Source: Schaedlerella arabinosiphila (GTDB lineage Bacteria > Bacillota > Clostridia > Lachnospirales > Lachnospiraceae). Taken from it: a DNA stretch of 64,000 nt. Of the stretch, positions 36,125 to 44,596 are shown piece after piece; within the stretch, counting starts at the first letter, position 1; each line of letters opens with the position of its first letter. Location: assembly GCF_003885045.1 (NCBI RefSeq), contig NZ_RHJS01000002.1, forward strand, positions 5,449,302 to 5,513,301, given 5' to 3'. The notes beneath the pieces are model-generated. The model ran no database searches. It was not told the origin of the DNA and saw only the letters and a list, made by a program, of their open reading frames with translations. A program made the translations under genes and the position numbers.

Positions 36125-36363
36125 TGGGAGAAGAAAAATTTGGTGCTGTTATGGGTGTTCTCGTACCGCAGGTTATCCGCTTGATTACAGAAAATTATTC
36201 GTATGATGAAATGACCGCCGCAAATGAATTTTATGGGTCTGATCTGTATGCCTTATTGGAGCAGGAGGACACGAAAATTTGGCATTTCAGCCCGCTTACA
36301 CTTTTCAATATGTTTGATGAAGAAAAAAAAATGGGTAACTTTGAAATTCCGGAGGAGGCTTGA
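36124..36363 (+). CDS. Small protein linked to DUF3990/DUF3791
   Basis: A 79-residue acidic protein (MGEEKFGAVMGVLV...). Its first base overlaps the DUF3990 stop (TAATG), so it is translationally coupled. It ends two bases before the DUF3791 start. I do not know a named family for it. By position it could be a helper or antitoxin of the cassette. Confidence 0.6.
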   Translation: MGEEKFGAVMGVLVPQVIRLITENYSYDEMTAANEFYGSDLYALLEQEDTKIWHFSPLTLFNMFDEEKKMGNFEIPEEA

Positions 36364-36365
36364 TT

Positions 36366-36578
36366 ATGAGTATTCAAGGCAATTTTATGATATTCTGTGC
36401 GGAACAGTACAAAATGGCAAAACACTTGACGGGCAAACAGCTTGCTGAGCTTTTCACCCGTTATCGGGTATGGGAGTATATCTACTCCTGCTATGAAGCC
36501 CTGCATACAACGGGTACGAACTATATCATAGAGGATATTGACCTGTATATCGAAGCACGCAAGCCCGCTATGACTTAA
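36366..36578 (+). CDS. DUF3791 protein
   Basis: A 70-residue protein with FMIFCAEQYKMAKHLTGKQLAELFTRYRVWEYIYSCYEALHTTG, the pattern of DUF3791 proteins that accompany DUF3990 genes in Clostridia. GGAGG lies about 9 bases before the ATG. A TTG at 36360 is a less likely start. Candidate antitoxin. Confidence 0.65.
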   Translation: MSIQGNFMIFCAEQYKMAKHLTGKQLAELFTRYRVWEYIYSCYEALHTTGTNYIIEDIDLYIEARKPAMT

Positions 36579-36599
36579 AGCAGAGGCAAATTAAAAGTA

Positions 36600-36640
36600 A
36601 GGAACTGCGCAAAAAGGCAAGTTATTTTTGCACAGTTCCT
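36600..36640 (+). terminator. Hairpin after DUF3791, possible terminator
   Basis: AGGAACTGCGCAAAAA (36600-36615) pairs with TTTTTGCACAGTTCCT (36625-36640) with one mismatch. No T-run follows the stem, so termination efficiency is uncertain. Confidence 0.45.
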
Positions 36641-36812
36641 AAGCGGCAGAAAGACGGCGTTACAGACAATCTACCACATACATGGTAAGATCCAGTATAA
36701 TTACTCAACTGAGTAGTTCCACTGGATCTTTGTATATTATGGTCGGCCATAAGACCGCCCGTACAGTCAAAATTTATTTGTCACCTTTTTCCCCTTCCGT
36801 GCATCTAATGAG

Positions 36813-36818
36813 TATAAT
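36813..36818 (+). promoter_or_regulatory. -10 element upstream of ECF sigma gene
   Basis: A perfect TATAAT lies about 40 bases before the chosen start codon. No convincing -35 hexamer is visible. Its position argues against translation from ATGs at or upstream of 36826. Confidence 0.45.
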
Positions 36819-36858
36819 AGCTATTATGAATCAAAACAATGACATGGAGACAGTACAA

Positions 36859-37344
36859 ATGATTGAATGGATAAGGCAGGCACAGCAGGGAGATGCCGAT
36901 GCATACGGCAAACTGATCGGAATTTACCAGGATTGTTTTTACCGGGTTGCGAGAAGCAGGCTGCACAATGACGAAGACGCGGCGGATGCCATTCAGGAAA
37001 TGCTCCTGACAGGATGGGAAAAGTGCAGCACCCTGAAAGAGCCGAAATACTTTAAAACCTGGATGATTCGGATTCTGATCAACAAGTGCAATAACATACT
37101 GCGGAAAAACCGTCCGTTAGAAAGTCTGGATCATATTCCGGAACCCTGTGCGGAAAATATGGAGGACAACATCATGTTTCAGGCGATGATACAGGAGCTA
37201 AGCGAGAAAAACCGCATAGTTATGGCGTTATACTACGGCGACAGCTACACGATTCGGGAGATTTCCCAGATCCTTGAGATTTCAGAGGATGCGGTCAAGA
37301 ACCGGCTTTCGAGAGGACGTAAGGAGGTATTGAAGTTTTTATGA
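36859..37344 (+). CDS. ECF-type sigma-70 family RNA polymerase sigma factor
   Basis: A 161-residue ECF sigma factor. Region 2 covers about residues 5-75, with DEDAADAIQEMLLTGWEK and FKTWMIRILINKCNN. Region 4 covers about 100-155, with YYGDSYTIREISQILEISEDAVKNRLSRGRKEV. I chose the ATG at 36859, because GGAG lies 10 bases upstream and this gives the normal ECF length; longer forms start upstream of the likely -10 box. It overlaps the next gene by 4 bases (ATGA). Confidence 0.88.
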   Translation: MIEWIRQAQQGDADAYGKLIGIYQDCFYRVARSRLHNDEDAADAIQEMLLTGWEKCSTLKEPKYFKTWMIRILINKCNNILRKNRPLESLDHIPEPCAENMEDNIMFQAMIQELSEKNRIVMALYYGDSYTIREISQILEISEDAVKNRLSRGRKEVLKFL

Positions 37345-38807
37345 ATACAACAGAACAGAACCGTGACCAGAGGATACGTGATATTTACAAAAATGTACAG
37401 ACACCGGACAGCGTGAAAGAACGGATCAACGAAACGCTGAACGCGATCAAACAGCAGGAAGGCAGCGCTGCAGCGCCGCAGATCAGGAAAAAGCATAAAA
37501 AGCCGCTGTCTTTTAGAAAGATAACTGCCATTGCCGCCGCCGCGGCCCTGGGTGTGGGCGGAACGGTATTTGCCGCGGAACGGATCTACCAGATGCATCT
37601 GAACCAGAACGGGAAATATCAGAGTGATATCGGCATTTCCACAGAACAGGCTCTGCCGGAGGAGGTCGAAGCGGTGGAAGTGAAAGCCGGTTATATTCCG
37701 GAAGGGTTTGCTCTCGACCCGGATAAAGATTATTATGTGAACGAGAGCGAAGACGCCGGTTATTATGTGCATGAGCCTGCGTTAATTGATGAAGCCGACC
37801 CGCTTTCTCTGCTCTATGTAACCGATGCAGAAACGATGACCATAGACGGACGTGAAGCCGTTTATCTCAGCATCAGCGAAAGCACCGACAAAGACTGGAG
37901 GGGCGACAAGCTGTTTGTCCTGTACGAGGAAATGGATCGGGTGCTTCCGATGGGCATCTGGGGACACGCAGATAAGGACGAGCTTATAAAAATGGCAGAA
38001 AATATAGAACTTACCCCCACAGGCAAGAAGACCGCTGTCAGCGGACTGCCCCTTTGGAGCGAGATCGTAAACAGCCCGGAAGGCAAAAAGGCTGCGGAGG
38101 AACCGGACGACAGCACTTATTTCAACGAGGCGAGCGAGGAACAGATGGCAAATGTACACCAGGTCGGCGACAGCTTCCAGGCCGAAAGCACCCTCAAAGA
38201 TGGGGAATCAACGGTAATCCAGTTGGAAGCTTCCGTTAAAAATGTACAGGTGGCGGATGACCTTTCCCTGATCACAAACGAAGAGGCGATCTGGCCGGAC
38301 ACTTATGAATCCTGGAAAGAATTGGTCGGGCCCGACGGCAAGCTGCTCCCGGATACCCTGCTCTATCAGAGGCAGGGGGATGGCGTTGATTCCATGCCGG
38401 AGATTGTGCGGACGGAAGAAACGAAGGTGAAACTCGTATATGCTGAAGTGGAATACAAGAACACCGACAGCAAGGCATATCAGGATGTGTGGTACTTTGC
38501 GGATCTGATTCCGATCGTAAAGGAAGGCGATACCTATAAGATATTCGACCGCACAGATGAAACCTGTGATTATGTAGACAACAAGAATACCGGTGTAAGA
38601 CATGAAATGTGCTATGCGGATGTTTCCGGCGGAGGCAGCGGACCGAAAAACTATATACCGGAGCTCCAGCCGGGAGAAAGCGTTACCATCCGCTTTGCAT
38701 GGCTGGTCAACGAAGATGAGCTGGATAAGCTTTACCTGAATCTGAACGGGAATCTGGTATTTACGGAGAAGGGGCTGGAGATTGGGTTTGTTGATTTGAA
38801 TTTATAA
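37341..38807 (+). CDS. Anti-sigma-factor-like membrane protein
   Basis: A 488-residue protein with a cytoplasmic N-terminus of about 57 residues (likely sigma-binding), one transmembrane helix (KITAIAAAAALGVGGTVFAA, about 59-78) and a large external domain of about 400 residues. The external part has a segment like DUF4367 near 110-225 and a beta-rich C-terminus. Its start overlaps the sigma stop by 4 bases, the classic arrangement for a sigma/anti-sigma pair. Confidence 0.75.
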   Translation: MNTTEQNRDQRIRDIYKNVQTPDSVKERINETLNAIKQQEGSAAAPQIRKKHKKPLSFRKITAIAAAAALGVGGTVFAAERIYQMHLNQNGKYQSDIGISTEQALPEEVEAVEVKAGYIPEGFALDPDKDYYVNESEDAGYYVHEPALIDEADPLSLLYVTDAETMTIDGREAVYLSISESTDKDWRGDKLFVLYEEMDRVLPMGIWGHADKDELIKMAENIELTPTGKKTAVSGLPLWSEIVNSPEGKKAAEEPDDSTYFNEASEEQMANVHQVGDSFQAESTLKDGESTVIQLEASVKNVQVADDLSLITNEEAIWPDTYESWKELVGPDGKLLPDTLLYQRQGDGVDSMPEIVRTEETKVKLVYAEVEYKNTDSKAYQDVWYFADLIPIVKEGDTYKIFDRTDETCDYVDNKNTGVRHEMCYADVSGGGSGPKNYIPELQPGESVTIRFAWLVNEDELDKLYLNLNGNLVFTEKGLEIGFVDLNL

Positions 38808-38870
38808 TGGAAAGAGATTCAGATACAGAAAACCTGCCGCTGGCAGCTTTTCGGCATACGATGGTATTCA

Positions 38871-38912
38871 AAAACTCCGATAATCCTTATTTGGGATTGT
38901 CGGAGTTTTTTA
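38871..38912 (+). terminator. Intrinsic terminator after the anti-sigma gene
   Basis: AAAACTCCGATAATCC (38871-38886) pairs with GGGATTGTCGGAGTTTT, followed by a T-run to 38911. Confidence 0.85.
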
Positions 38913-38952
38913 TGCGGATTTTTCAAGTGCAGACCGCGATTGTTTCTTTAAA

Positions 38953-39873
38953 CTAATGTTTCAGATCCATAACCTGTTCGGGAATTTCGGCTTGGCTCGC
39001 TTTATATGCCGCACGAACCTTCGCCCGCTTTACCTTCAGAGCTTCCGGCGTTGTCTCCGCTTCTGCGACGGTGATCCTGCGCTCTTGCAAAACAGCCCTG
39101 TCCCTTTGCACGGATTCATGAAGCGAAATCTCCTTTTTGGTATCATCCGGACTCTCTTTCGGCGTACCCTCCGCATGGACTTCCTTCTCGTCATTGTCCG
39201 TTTTTCCAATGCTTTCTGCGGAATTGACTTCCTTCTCGTCATTGTCCGTTTTTTCAATGCTTTCTGCGGAATCTTCCATTCCAAGCTCCGCTTCTTTTGC
39301 TTCCTTGAGCGTCTTTTCTGCCTCTGCCTTCTCTGCTTCTGTGGGAAGCTGGGCATATCTGCCGCTCTTTACAAATTCCCCAAGGGTCTCTTCCAAAGCC
39401 CTGCTTTTCATCAGTTCCTGCCACATGATCCCGAGCTTCGCGCCTTCCGGTATGGCAGGATTATTTTTCACATTGTTCACGGTGCTTAAAGAAGCTGCCG
39501 TATGATTCATTTTCACACGCTGGACGTCTTCTTTTGTCCTGCATCTCTTTAGCTCCTCCTCATAGCTTTTCTGCTCTTCTTCGATGGACTTTGCCTTCTG
39601 ATATGTCTGGGGATCATGCTTCTGCAGATAATCCATTTCCTCCTGCGTTAACTTCTTGCCGGTTGCCAGCTTCGTCCGGATCTGTGCGGAAAGCTTGGAT
39701 GATCCGTCTGCCTGGGACTTCCGGATCTCTTCCGCCTGACGCGCAATGGAATCACTTATTTTTGTACTTCCGTCAGCAGTGAAATCGCTGTTCGCTTTCT
39801 TTCGTTTCCACTTCATCTGCATTTCCATATTTTTTGTATAGTTACCGATTGACTGCATCACAGAAAAATCCAA
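38953..39873 (-). CDS. Uncharacterised helical protein with internal tandem repeat
   Basis: A 306-residue, Lys/Glu-rich protein predicted almost entirely helical, with no membrane segment. Recognisable stretches are LTQEEMDYLQKHDPQTYQKAK and EELKRCRTKEDVQRVKM. I cannot assign a named family; similar proteins exist in Lachnospiraceae by recollection. I place the start at TTG 39873, 8 bases after GAGGAGG; GTG at 39882 lies in the RBS itself. Residues near 210-241 contain two 16-residue units (SAESIEKTDNDEKEVN type). Confidence 0.6.
   Translation of the reverse strand: MDFSVMQSIGNYTKNMEMQMKWKRKKANSDFTADGSTKISDSIARQAEEIRKSQADGSSKLSAQIRTKLATGKKLTQEEMDYLQKHDPQTYQKAKSIEEEQKSYEEELKRCRTKEDVQRVKMNHTAASLSTVNNVKNNPAIPEGAKLGIMWQELMKSRALEETLGEFVKSGRYAQLPTEAEKAEAEKTLKEAKEAELGMEDSAESIEKTDNDEKEVNSAESIGKTDNDEKEVHAEGTPKESPDDTKKEISLHESVQRDRAVLQERRITVAEAETTPEALKVKRAKVRAAYKASQAEIPEQVMDLKH
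39178..39273 (-). repeat. Tandem 48-bp in-frame repeat
   Basis: Two 48-bp units (39178-39225 and 39226-39273) differ at only a couple of positions and encode 16 residues each. Confidence 0.9.
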
Positions 39874-39966
39874 AACAAACACCTCCTCTATACATTCCGT
39901 TCTTTTCTGTTATCATTATATTGCATCCCCGGGAGTAATGCAATACTTGAAATGGGGCGGGTATCT

Positions 39967-41064
39967 TTACCATTTCCGCCGGGCTGTTCGGTATTCCTGG
40001 GGCGGCATGGAAAACCGTTCGATGAAAAGCTTCCGGAAATGGCTGACATTGGAATATCCGACCTGTTCGGAGATCTCACTCACAGACAGTTCACTCCCTT
40101 CCAGCAGCGCGGCCGCGTGATTGAGCCGGATCTGCCGGATATTTTTGGAAAAACTCATCCCGGTATAGTCTTGGATCAGCCGGATCAGATGCCGCTCGCT
40201 GTAATGGAAAAAATCTGCCATTTCTTTCAGACTGATGCTCTGGTAATTGTGCTCCATATATTTCAGCAGAAACACGAAATCAGGCTCGTCATTTTCTCCG
40301 GTTGGATTCGGAATAAATACATCCTTCTCATGGCTGCGGAGCAGAAGGGAAAAGAACAGCTCTGCAATCTGATTTTTTACCGCATTTTTGTATCGTTTAT
40401 CAGAGCATTCCTCACGATAGAGATATTCCAGGATTCGGAACAGGCTTTCGTCATGCCCTGCATGGAATAAAAGATAGGAATGCTCTTTATTATGATAAAG
40501 TGTTTTTCGAAAAAAATCTCCCAGAATCGTTTTGTTGGTCAATGTATTTAAAAATGCCGAGTTAAATGTGCTGGACCGGATCAGAATATTGATCAGCAGG
40601 CAGTCGTCATCGGCGGCATGGATGGCATGGATGGTTCCCGGCGCCATGATCAGTATATCCCCCTGAGATAAATGCTGCTGCTGGCCGTTAATGTAGTGAC
40701 TGCAGGCTCCTTCTACCAGACAGGCAATCTCGAAGAAGTTGTGGGTGTGGAGGAAAGGCGGAAGATAACGCAGATGCCTTGCAATCAGAAGGTCATCCCC
40801 GGAAGCGATGAAGGATTCCTCCAGTTTATGGTCAATTTGGAAATGGATGTGAAAGCGCTCCTGAATCTCACGGTTGATCTCTGCCTCATGATTCACCTCC
40901 ACTTTTTGCCCGGTTTCCGGTGCTTCCGCAATAGAACAGTCCTTATTATGGGACTGCAGATACAATTCTCTGAGATAATCCTCAATTTTAAAATCCATAT
41001 TGTCCGCACTGCGTGGAGAGTACATAGTGCTGAAGTTGTAGCAGCTCTGTTTATAAGGTTTCAT
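39967..41064 (-). CDS. AraC-family transcriptional regulator, sugar locus 1
   Basis: A 365-residue regulator with an N-terminal cupin-type sensing domain (RYLPPFLHTHNFFEIACLVEG...DILIMAPGTIHAI, about residues 95-155) and a C-terminal double HTH (SLKEMADFFHYSERHLIRLI...SVSEISEQVGYSNVSHFRKLFIERFSMPPQEYR, about 270-360). GGAGGG precedes the ATG by about 7 bases. It is divergent from a GPH symporter gene and is about 40% similar by eye to the AraC protein at 46435-47478. It likely activates the symporter-GH43 genes upon binding a sugar. Confidence 0.88.
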   Translation of the reverse strand: MKPYKQSCYNFSTMYSPRSADNMDFKIEDYLRELYLQSHNKDCSIAEAPETGQKVEVNHEAEINREIQERFHIHFQIDHKLEESFIASGDDLLIARHLRYLPPFLHTHNFFEIACLVEGACSHYINGQQQHLSQGDILIMAPGTIHAIHAADDDCLLINILIRSSTFNSAFLNTLTNKTILGDFFRKTLYHNKEHSYLLFHAGHDESLFRILEYLYREECSDKRYKNAVKNQIAELFFSLLLRSHEKDVFIPNPTGENDEPDFVFLLKYMEHNYQSISLKEMADFFHYSERHLIRLIQDYTGMSFSKNIRQIRLNHAAALLEGSELSVSEISEQVGYSNVSHFRKLFIERFSMPPQEYRTARRKW

Positions 41065-41248
41065 AGCGCGCCCTCCAAAAAAGTTCTGCCTTAATCATAC
41101 CATGCGTATTCCGGGTTGTCACTTATTTTCGGGCCAATGTCATTTTTCGTGCTGTTTATCGGATGATCAAATTGCTATAGTAATCCTGGGATTTACAGAT
41201 ACATAAAATCCGATACCTGTTTTCTAAAAATGAGAGGAGAGAGAAAGG

Positions 41249-42628
41249 ATGTCAAACAAACCTTTACAGACAACGAAAAAAGAAGCAACCCCGGCATTTA
41301 CATTTTTTTATGCAACCTCCGCCTACGGCCCGGCAGCTATTATGGCTGCGGTCGCGGCAACTTTTATATCTCCGTTTATGACGGATACGATGCTTCTGCC
41401 GGCGGCAAGCTGCTCAGTGATCATGTTTATTTCCAGCTTGTGGGATGCAGTGAATGATCCTATGATGGGCGTGATCGCCGACCGGACCAATACGAAATGG
41501 GGGCGTTACCGTCCATGGCTGATTCCGGCACCGGTGCTTCTGACAATCTTTTCCACGCTGATGTGGGTAAACCCAAACCTGCCCACCATGGCAAAGGCTG
41601 TTTTTTTCTTAATTGTGTATATGGGCTTCGGCATGACCAGGACCATGTATACCATGCCCCATGTGGCGCTCCTGCCGGCCTGCGTGAAAAGTGACAGTGA
41701 GAGAAACCATGTGATCCATTTTGGCGCGATACTGAATACGGCAGCATTTTCTATCGCCTCATCCTTCACTCCGCAGATGAAGGCATTTTTTGAAAATGTA
41801 TTCCGCATAGATAATGGATATGTACCGATGATGCTTGTATTCGGCCTGATGTCGTGTGTGACCTTCTGGGGATTGTTCAGGACTTCGGAAGAAAAGTATG
41901 TCGTGCAGTCGGAAGAAAAAGCAAATGCAAAGGATATCTTCAGAGTGCTGGGGGAAAAAGAACTCTGGCCGCTGCTGATTGTATGGCTTACGTTTTTCAT
42001 TGGGTACGGACTGAATTTTGGAACAGCGGTATACTATCTCATGTATTATCTGGAAAATCCCGGGTTGATTACCCCGTTTTTTTTAATGCTGACCGTGACC
42101 GGATTTATCGCAATCACCTTCCTGTTCCCGCTCATGCTTAAAATCTTCAGGACAGGGCAAAGGGTATATATTTTTACTCTGATTGTAAGCGGAATCCTGT
42201 ATTTACTGCTGTTTTTCTTTGGAAAATATAATGTGATGCTGATGCTCGTGCTCTCCGGCCTGGTGAATCTGGTGACTACCCCGCAGCTTGCGCTGATGTC
42301 AATCCTGACCATTGATGCCATTGACTTTATGCAGTGGAAGACCCGCAGGAGTTCAAACGGAGTGATCGCTTCTATCAAAGGCTTTGCCGAAAAATGCGGA
42401 ACCACCGTGGTCAATACCGGCATTCTGGCAATCCTGGCCGTATCCGGCTATATACCCAATGCCATCGGGCAGGAACCTGCAAGCGCACTTTTCGCGATCA
42501 ACGCTACACGATTTGGGATTCCGGTTATTTTCGCAGTAATCCAACTGATCTGTCTGAAAAAGAATCCGGCGGAGGTACACAGGAAAGAGATTGAAGAGAT
42601 GAAGGCACAGGAAGCTGCCGGGGAATAA
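41249..42628 (+). CDS. GPH-type (MelB-like) sugar:cation symporter, locus 1
   Basis: A 459-residue, 12-helix major facilitator of the glycoside-pentoside-hexuronide family. It has FISSLWDAVNDPMMGVIADRTNTKWGRYRPW (about 55-85), the typical DxxxGxxxDRTxxKWGRxRPW motif. AAAGG lies just before the ATG. It likely imports xylo- or arabino-oligosaccharides or related glycosides, given the GH43 gene downstream. Confidence 0.88.
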   Translation: MSNKPLQTTKKEATPAFTFFYATSAYGPAAIMAAVAATFISPFMTDTMLLPAASCSVIMFISSLWDAVNDPMMGVIADRTNTKWGRYRPWLIPAPVLLTIFSTLMWVNPNLPTMAKAVFFLIVYMGFGMTRTMYTMPHVALLPACVKSDSERNHVIHFGAILNTAAFSIASSFTPQMKAFFENVFRIDNGYVPMMLVFGLMSCVTFWGLFRTSEEKYVVQSEEKANAKDIFRVLGEKELWPLLIVWLTFFIGYGLNFGTAVYYLMYYLENPGLITPFFLMLTVTGFIAITFLFPLMLKIFRTGQRVYIFTLIVSGILYLLLFFFGKYNVMLMLVLSGLVNLVTTPQLALMSILTIDAIDFMQWKTRRSSNGVIASIKGFAEKCGTTVVNTGILAILAVSGYIPNAIGQEPASALFAINATRFGIPVIFAVIQLICLKKNPAEVHRKEIEEMKAQEAAGE

Positions 42629-42691
42629 TACGAACTAAAGTAAAAACCAAAGCGGAGTGCTGCGCCTGAGACTTGTGCAGCACTCCGCTAT

Positions 42692-43078
42692 TTGCTGTTT
42701 CTGATCGGGCTGGCAATCGCACCGATGAACCATTTAAAAACAGCGATTTTGGAAAATGTGGGGGGATCGGTTTCAGACCTGGGAATAGACGGGTTCATTT
42801 CCGCAATTATCCAGGTGCCTTTTATCGCATGTGCGGATAAGGTGGAAAAGCTTTCGCTCCGGGTCCGTTATCTATTTGTCACGGGGCTGCCGTGTATAGC
42901 TTGCCTATTGGCATACTGCGCGGTGTCGCCGGTCATGATTTTTGCGGGTTCCGGCCTGATCAATTCCGGAATCGTGATAGGCATGTTTGGCGTGAAAAAT
43001 TATGTCATCTTTTATACCGTGTCATGTCAGCTTCTGCACTGCAGTTTTTTTGCGTGGGATGCTATACTATCCTTATGA
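42692..43078 (+). pseudogene. MFS transporter fragment
   Basis: The 128 codons encode four or five hydrophobic helices resembling a piece of an MFS_1-like sugar transporter (SVSDLGIDGFISAIIQVPFIACADKVEKLSLR). There is no start of a complete transporter and the frame degenerates at its end just before the GH43 gene. Probably a remnant of a larger gene lost by deletion. Confidence 0.55.
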
Positions 43079-43102
43079 TTACCACAAGGAGGCCGCAAAA
43101 AA

Positions 43103-44533
43103 ATGGAACATTTCAAAAACATGAGAAACCCTGTGCTCCCGCCCAAATACCATGTACCGGACAGCGAGGCGCATGTGATGCCGGACGGAAAACTCTATAT
43201 CTACGGAAGCTTTGACGACCGGGAGGATGTATTCTGCAGTGAAAAATACCACGTAGTATCCACGCCGGACATGGAAAACTGGACGATCCACGAGGTGGCG
43301 TTCACCGGGCAGCAGGTTCCCTGGTACAACGATCCCGAAGCGCCCAGATATCCCGGAATCGACTGGTCCAGGCCCACGCCGTTTATTCGGAAAATGCTGG
43401 AATCCGCCCGGGAAAACGGAGACGACATGAAAGAAAAATTTGAACAGGAAGGGGAAAAGGAAAAGCCCCCATTGCTGTTTGCACCGGATTGCCTGGAACG
43501 CGGCGGAACATATTACCTCTATTTCTGCATGCCGGATGACAGCGAAGGAGTTGCGGTTTCCGACCGGCCGGAGGGGCCCTTTACCGATCCGGTGCAGCTC
43601 CCCTGCGGAGGAATCGACCCGGCTGTATTCATTGACGACGACGGGCAGGCTTACTATTACTGGGGGCAGTTATTTTCCCACGGTGTCAAACTGAACGCGG
43701 ACATGGTGTCATTTGATCCGGAAGAGATCCGGGACAACCTGGTCACGGAGGAGGAGCATTTTTTCCATGAAGGATCTTCCATGAGAAAGATCGGAGATAC
43801 CTATTATTACGTGTACGCCGATATGGAGCGGGGAAAACCCACGGCCCTCGGCTATTCCACTGGCAAATCGCCCCTCGGGCCTTTTACCTACCGGGGAATT
43901 ATCATCGACAATGGGGACTGCGATCCCGCAAGCTGGAACAACCATGGTTCGATCGAATGCGTCAACGGGCAGTGGTACGTATTTTACCATCGCTGCAGCC
44001 GGGGCGTGCAGCAGCACCGGAGACTTTGTATTGAGCCGATCACGATCCATGCGGACGGAACCATTGACGAGGTGAAAATGACATCCCAGGGGGTCGGAGA
44101 ACCGTTCGCGCCCGGGGAAACGATATATGGGTATCAGGCATGCGGACTGAAGGGGACGGTGTATATTGGGGTGGAAGATGAGGACGGTAAAACGCAAAAC
44201 AGCATATCGCCGGAAGGGGCAGCAGTGTCCGGTGGGGTGAAAACAGACGCGTCCCAAGAAAAGCTGACCTGTATTTCACCGGGGGACGAAATCATTTTCC
44301 GATATGTGAAACAGGACGCTCCATGGTCTGAGATTGTATGTACCTGCGCCGGAAGCGGCCGGCTTAAGATCCTGCTGGATGATGTGGAAGCGGGAACGCT
44401 AGAGACGGCAGGAACACCAGGCAGAATCCGAACGGTGTCTGCCCCAATCTCGGCGCCGGCAGGGGAACGGGAATTGAGATTGAAAGCAGAAGAATCCGAC
44501 GGGCTGGAAATCATGGAGATCGTGTTGAAGTGA
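43103..44533 (+). CDS. GH43 family glycoside hydrolase, locus 1
   Basis: A 476-residue cytoplasmic enzyme (no signal peptide) with a five-bladed beta-propeller GH43 domain. Asp20 in VPDSEAH is the candidate base. GGIDPAVFIDDDGQAYYYWG carries the pKa-modulating Asp, and FFHEGSSMRK carries the acid Glu (about residue 224). After about residue 340 a beta-rich domain resembles a CBM6-type module. It likely removes xylose or arabinose from imported oligosaccharides. AGGAGG lies upstream. Confidence 0.88.
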   Translation: MEHFKNMRNPVLPPKYHVPDSEAHVMPDGKLYIYGSFDDREDVFCSEKYHVVSTPDMENWTIHEVAFTGQQVPWYNDPEAPRYPGIDWSRPTPFIRKMLESARENGDDMKEKFEQEGEKEKPPLLFAPDCLERGGTYYLYFCMPDDSEGVAVSDRPEGPFTDPVQLPCGGIDPAVFIDDDGQAYYYWGQLFSHGVKLNADMVSFDPEEIRDNLVTEEEHFFHEGSSMRKIGDTYYYVYADMERGKPTALGYSTGKSPLGPFTYRGIIIDNGDCDPASWNNHGSIECVNGQWYVFYHRCSRGVQQHRRLCIEPITIHADGTIDEVKMTSQGVGEPFAPGETIYGYQACGLKGTVYIGVEDEDGKTQNSISPEGAAVSGGVKTDASQEKLTCISPGDEIIFRYVKQDAPWSEIVCTCAGSGRLKILLDDVEAGTLETAGTPGRIRTVSAPISAPAGERELRLKAEESDGLEIMEIVLK

Positions 44534-44561
44534 TAAAAGTCTTTAAAACCGAACGGGCCAA

Positions 44562-44594
44562 GCAGCCATGCTTTCATGGGTACTTGGCTCATGA
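44562..44594. repeat. Palindromic repeat (REP-like), copy 1
   Basis: GCCAAG...CCATGcttTCATGG...CTTGGC folds into an interrupted hairpin of about 32 bases. A closely similar sequence in the other orientation lies at 45905-45940. It sits between convergent GH43 and radical SAM genes and could act as a bidirectional terminator or be a REP element. Confidence 0.6.
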
Positions 44595-44596
44595 GG

